Below, in pieces: positions 62,206 to 64,000 of a stretch of 64,000 bases of DNA; position 1 is the first letter of the stretch; the number at the start of each line of letters is the position of its first letter. Source of the DNA: Pontivivens insulae (lineage in GTDB: Bacteria; Pseudomonadota; Alphaproteobacteria; Rhodobacterales; Rhodobacteraceae); NCBI RefSeq assembly GCF_900302495.1, contig NZ_OMKW01000003.1:124001-188000 (forward strand), in the 5' to 3' direction. Made by a program: the position numbers and the translations under genes. The notes under the pieces were generated by a model. The model saw only the letters and a program-made list of their open reading frames with translations, was not told where the DNA came from and did no database searches.

Positions 62206-62439
62206 TTAACTAAGAAGGTTCTGCAAGGTGACGATAACGGCAGCGTGGGCCAGCAGGGCTGTCGCGCCCCAGACCTTGAAGTCCGCCCGCAGTTCCGCCA
62301 GCGCTATTTGCAGATCTTGTTTCGTGACCAACTCACTTTCCGTCAGCAAATTGACGATGCTTTCGGCCTGGGATGTGCTGAAGCCGTTGGCTTGCAAGTT
62401 TAGGATCGTTTTGTGGGTGTCCAATGTAACTGTGTTCAT
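62206..62439 (-). CDS. DUF1640/CCDC90-like coiled-coil membrane protein
   Basis: A 77-residue protein from ATG 62439. The N-terminal helix (THKTILNLQANGFSTSQAES) and the KQDLQIALAELRADFKVWG coiled part resemble bacterial DUF1640 proteins, which end in one membrane span; here ATALLAHAAVIVTLQNLL. Such proteins are frequent on alphaproteobacterial mobile elements. No function is established in bacteria. Confidence 0.65.
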   Translation of the reverse strand: MNTVTLDTHKTILNLQANGFSTSQAESIVNLLTESELVTKQDLQIALAELRADFKVWGATALLAHAAVIVTLQNLLS

Positions 62440-62883
62440 ATGTACCTGAAGCATAACATAAATCATCGGATTTGTCGCGCGGGCTTGGCGACTTTGAGGA
62501 TCAAGATCAGCCGTATATCTGGTGAGGCCGTGGAAGCGCCTCTGCGCGTCTCTTTCAGCAAAGGTGGGGGTTTGCTCAAGTTTAGCGGTTCAATGCCTTA
62601 CAGCGCCATTTTTGGGCTCTGAGAGCCTACTTTAAGGCGGCCCTACCGTCTCGAACTGAGCAGCGTGATATAGTCTACACGTCCCTTCCCGTTTGATCCT
62701 TTCGGATTTTTATCCGGTCTATTTGATTATCTGTCTTTGGCTTTAGTCTCTGCGTGTAGTCTTTGCTTATAGTAGTGGGTAAACCTTACCGCTCTAGACC
62801 GGTAAAGTTTACCGTTCTGGGCATCCCAGATTTACCGTCCTAGACCGGTAAGTCTTACCGGTCTTGTTCAGTACGATTGCGCT
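62440..62883. other. Intergenic region with a repeat block, possible origin or partition site
   Basis: About 440 bases without a gene between the DUF1640-like gene and the HTH gene. The right third contains the ordered TTACCG repeats described separately. The middle (62640-62770) is AT-richer with T-rich tracts. Such a layout next to a replication-type HTH gene suits a plasmid-like origin or a regulatory hub. Confidence 0.5.
62786..62860. repeat. Two 46-bp-period copies of a three-box TTACCG repeat
   Basis: The hexamer TTACCG or its complement occurs six times. Each copy has the order forward, reverse, forward (start positions 62786, 62800, 62809 and 62832, 62846, 62855), exactly 46 bp apart. 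Each 29-bp unit contains the palindrome-like TTACCG-N8-CGGTAA. It looks like an iteron array or multi-dimer operator for the adjacent HTH protein. Confidence 0.8.
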
Positions 62884-63273
62884 TCATCCCCTTTCGTCCA
62901 TCTCGCGCTCCAATTCCTTCTGCACCTCTTTGAGCACCGGAGCCGTGTCATTCAGGATGTAGACGTTGTGCAACCCACGCCCCTGTTTCTTGACCTCGAT
63001 CATCTCAAGCGCCTGCAACTCAGCGAGATATTTGCGTACGGACTTCTCATTCGTCCCGATGTCGCGCGCCAACCGTTCTTGCGCCGGGAAGCAGAACCCA
63101 TCCTGCCACGCATAGTCGAGCAGCGTTGCGAATGTGATCTTCGCCATCGGCGAGATCCGCCTGCCCGCTCGGGTCACGACGCGGGGCAATTGCGCAAAGC
63201 CACCTGCAAGCAGCGGGCTGGCCTTTCGGAAGCGTACCGTCCGCTCCCCCATCAGTTGTTCCAGCGATTTCAT
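62884..63273 (-). CDS. Helix-turn-helix protein of replication-initiator type
   Basis: A 129-residue protein with a winged-helix core: SPMAKITFATLLDYAWQDGF, FPAQERLARDIGTNEKSVRK (recognition helix) and LQALEMIEVKKQGRGLHNVY wing. This HTH_36-like arrangement occurs in plasmid and phage replication proteins and in regulators. The N-terminus is basic. The repeat block just downstream is its likely binding site. Gap to the gene on the right is 9 bp, so they form one operon. Confidence 0.8.
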   Translation of the reverse strand: MKSLEQLMGERTVRFRKASPLLAGGFAQLPRVVTRAGRRISPMAKITFATLLDYAWQDGFCFPAQERLARDIGTNEKSVRKYLAELQALEMIEVKKQGRGLHNVYILNDTAPVLKEVQKELEREMDERG

Positions 63274-63282
63274 ATGCTGGAA

Positions 63283-64000
63283 TTATACCTCATCACTCTC
63301 GCGATCTTGATGTTGATAACGCGTAGCTGCCACGGGGACCTGAGAGGCTGGTCTCTCCAGTCGCCCTCCGATGGCCATAGTCTCAAGCGTCTCCAGAAGC
63401 CGGTGCGAGTTCTGCGCCAAGTCCGTTTTGAGAGAGCGATTGAAAGTCACTTCATCACGTAGGAAGGCAATCTCATCCCGATCACGTTTTTGCTGCGCGC
63501 GCAGCTCACGGTTCTCAGCACGAAGTGTGGCGAGATCCATCTGCGCGGCATCCTCGGTAACCTCGCCGTTCGAACCCGTTCGCACCTGTGCGGTTGAGTT
63601 CGCGGCAGATGCGTTCAAGCTGCGATTGGGTTTCTCGGACAGTGACACGGTGTGTGTGTTCGCGCTGGTGCGCACCGGTTCGGACGGGTGCGATGAAGGC
63701 ATCTCGGCTTCCTTTGATCGAACCTCGTCACTTTGGTGCGCACTGGTTTGAACAGGTGCGCCCTGGTTCTGACGTTCGCGCCCCAGCTCTTCGGCGACCT
63801 TCCGCTCCAAAGAGCTGCGCTCGATCTTCCAGCGATATCGGCCCCAGATCGTGTCTTCACGATCCGAGACCACCTCTCCTTCGGGGATCTTATAAGAGCG
63901 CTCGGCCCATTTGCGCAGTGTCTTCGCCGTCCGCGACAATCCCTGTTCGGAGCAATAGGCAAGCGCATCCTCAACCGTCAGCCAGACCTCGGCAATCTCC
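63283..64000 (-). CDS. DNA-binding protein with excisionase-like N-terminus and coiled coil, 5' end outside the window
   Basis: The frame is open to the right edge, so the start is missing; at least 238 residues are present. The first visible part (VWLTVEDALAYCSEQGLSRT, then LRKWAERSYKIPEGEVVS) is a MerR/excisionase-like helix-turn-helix. A low-complexity linker rich in Ser, Thr and Pro follows. A coiled coil (ATLRAENRELRAQQKRDRDE, about 150-190 of the visible part) comes next. This build is similar to plasmid partition or replication accessory proteins. It is co-transcribed with the HTH gene downstream. Confidence 0.75.
   Translation of the reverse strand, partial: EIAEVWLTVEDALAYCSEQGLSRTAKTLRKWAERSYKIPEGEVVSDREDTIWGRYRWKIERSSLERKVAEELGRERQNQGAPVQTSAHQSDEVRSKEAEMPSSHPSEPVRTSANTHTVSLSEKPNRSLNASAANSTAQVRTGSNGEVTEDAAQMDLATLRAENRELRAQQKRDRDEIAFLRDEVTFNRSLKTDLAQNSHRLLETLETMAIGGRLERPASQVPVAATRYQHQDRESDEV

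Overview
The window looks like a chromosome segment of a Roseobacter-type alphaproteobacterium (Rhodobacterales). The evidence is high GC with many ATGA/TGATG gene overlaps, a SAM-II riboswitch in front of metZ, glyQ/glyS flanking small rhodobacteral genes, an iol (inositol) cluster with a periplasmic-binding-protein ABC importer, and TRAP/TAXI transporters. No tRNA or rRNA gene, CRISPR array or complete prophage was seen.

Region 1 (about 1-12.2 kb) is housekeeping sequence: glyQ-VOC-DUF6446-glyS, a trkH/TPP-enzyme pair, folE, metZ under a SAM-II riboswitch, and a GST-glpK-EamA operon followed by a small phosphatase. Region 2 (12.2-25.6 kb) is an inositol or related polyol regulon. On the minus strand lie a cupin gene, a sugar ABC importer, two Gfo/Idh/MocA dehydrogenases and an IolE/IolI-like TIM barrel. 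On the plus strand lie iolD, iolC, iolB, iolJ and iolG. Two copies of a TGCAACCGGTTGCA palindrome mark the likely operators of a LacI-family repressor that is not encoded here. Region 3 (25.7-34.6 kb) holds a tandem pair of Lin0512-family proteins, a DctB/DctD-like two-component system whose regulator lacks the GAFTGA loop, a TAXI-TRAP transporter, a flavin-reductase-like protein and an orphan DctP-type binding protein.

Region 4 (about 34.85 kb to the right edge) looks like an integrated mobile island. It may start at a tRNA-3'-end-like fragment and carries a tyrosine integrase. Its cargo includes an RTX protein of 2,283 residues with a HlyC-type acyltransferase that keeps His23 and Asp92. 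Next come decayed IS5 and IS3 copies around a very AT-rich patch. Then follows a conjugation/plasmid-type backbone: DUF7227, a CHC2-like primase fragment, a replication-relaxation protein and two VirD4/TraD-type ATPases. After a NERD nuclease-like protein comes the most interesting segment (56.6-61.6 kb): two different Abi/UG-type reverse transcriptases in convergent orientation, one of them translationally coupled to a PD-(D/E)XK nuclease-like protein. The island ends here with AlpA, a DUF1640-like protein, a 46-bp-period repeat block and two replication- or partition-type HTH proteins. The last one runs off the window.

The reverse transcriptase/nuclease module is my best candidate for a poorly described defence system. 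The GAFTGA-less regulator, the Lin0512 pair and the RTX/HlyC locus come next. All functional statements are read from the sequence and from recalled family knowledge; no database search was run.
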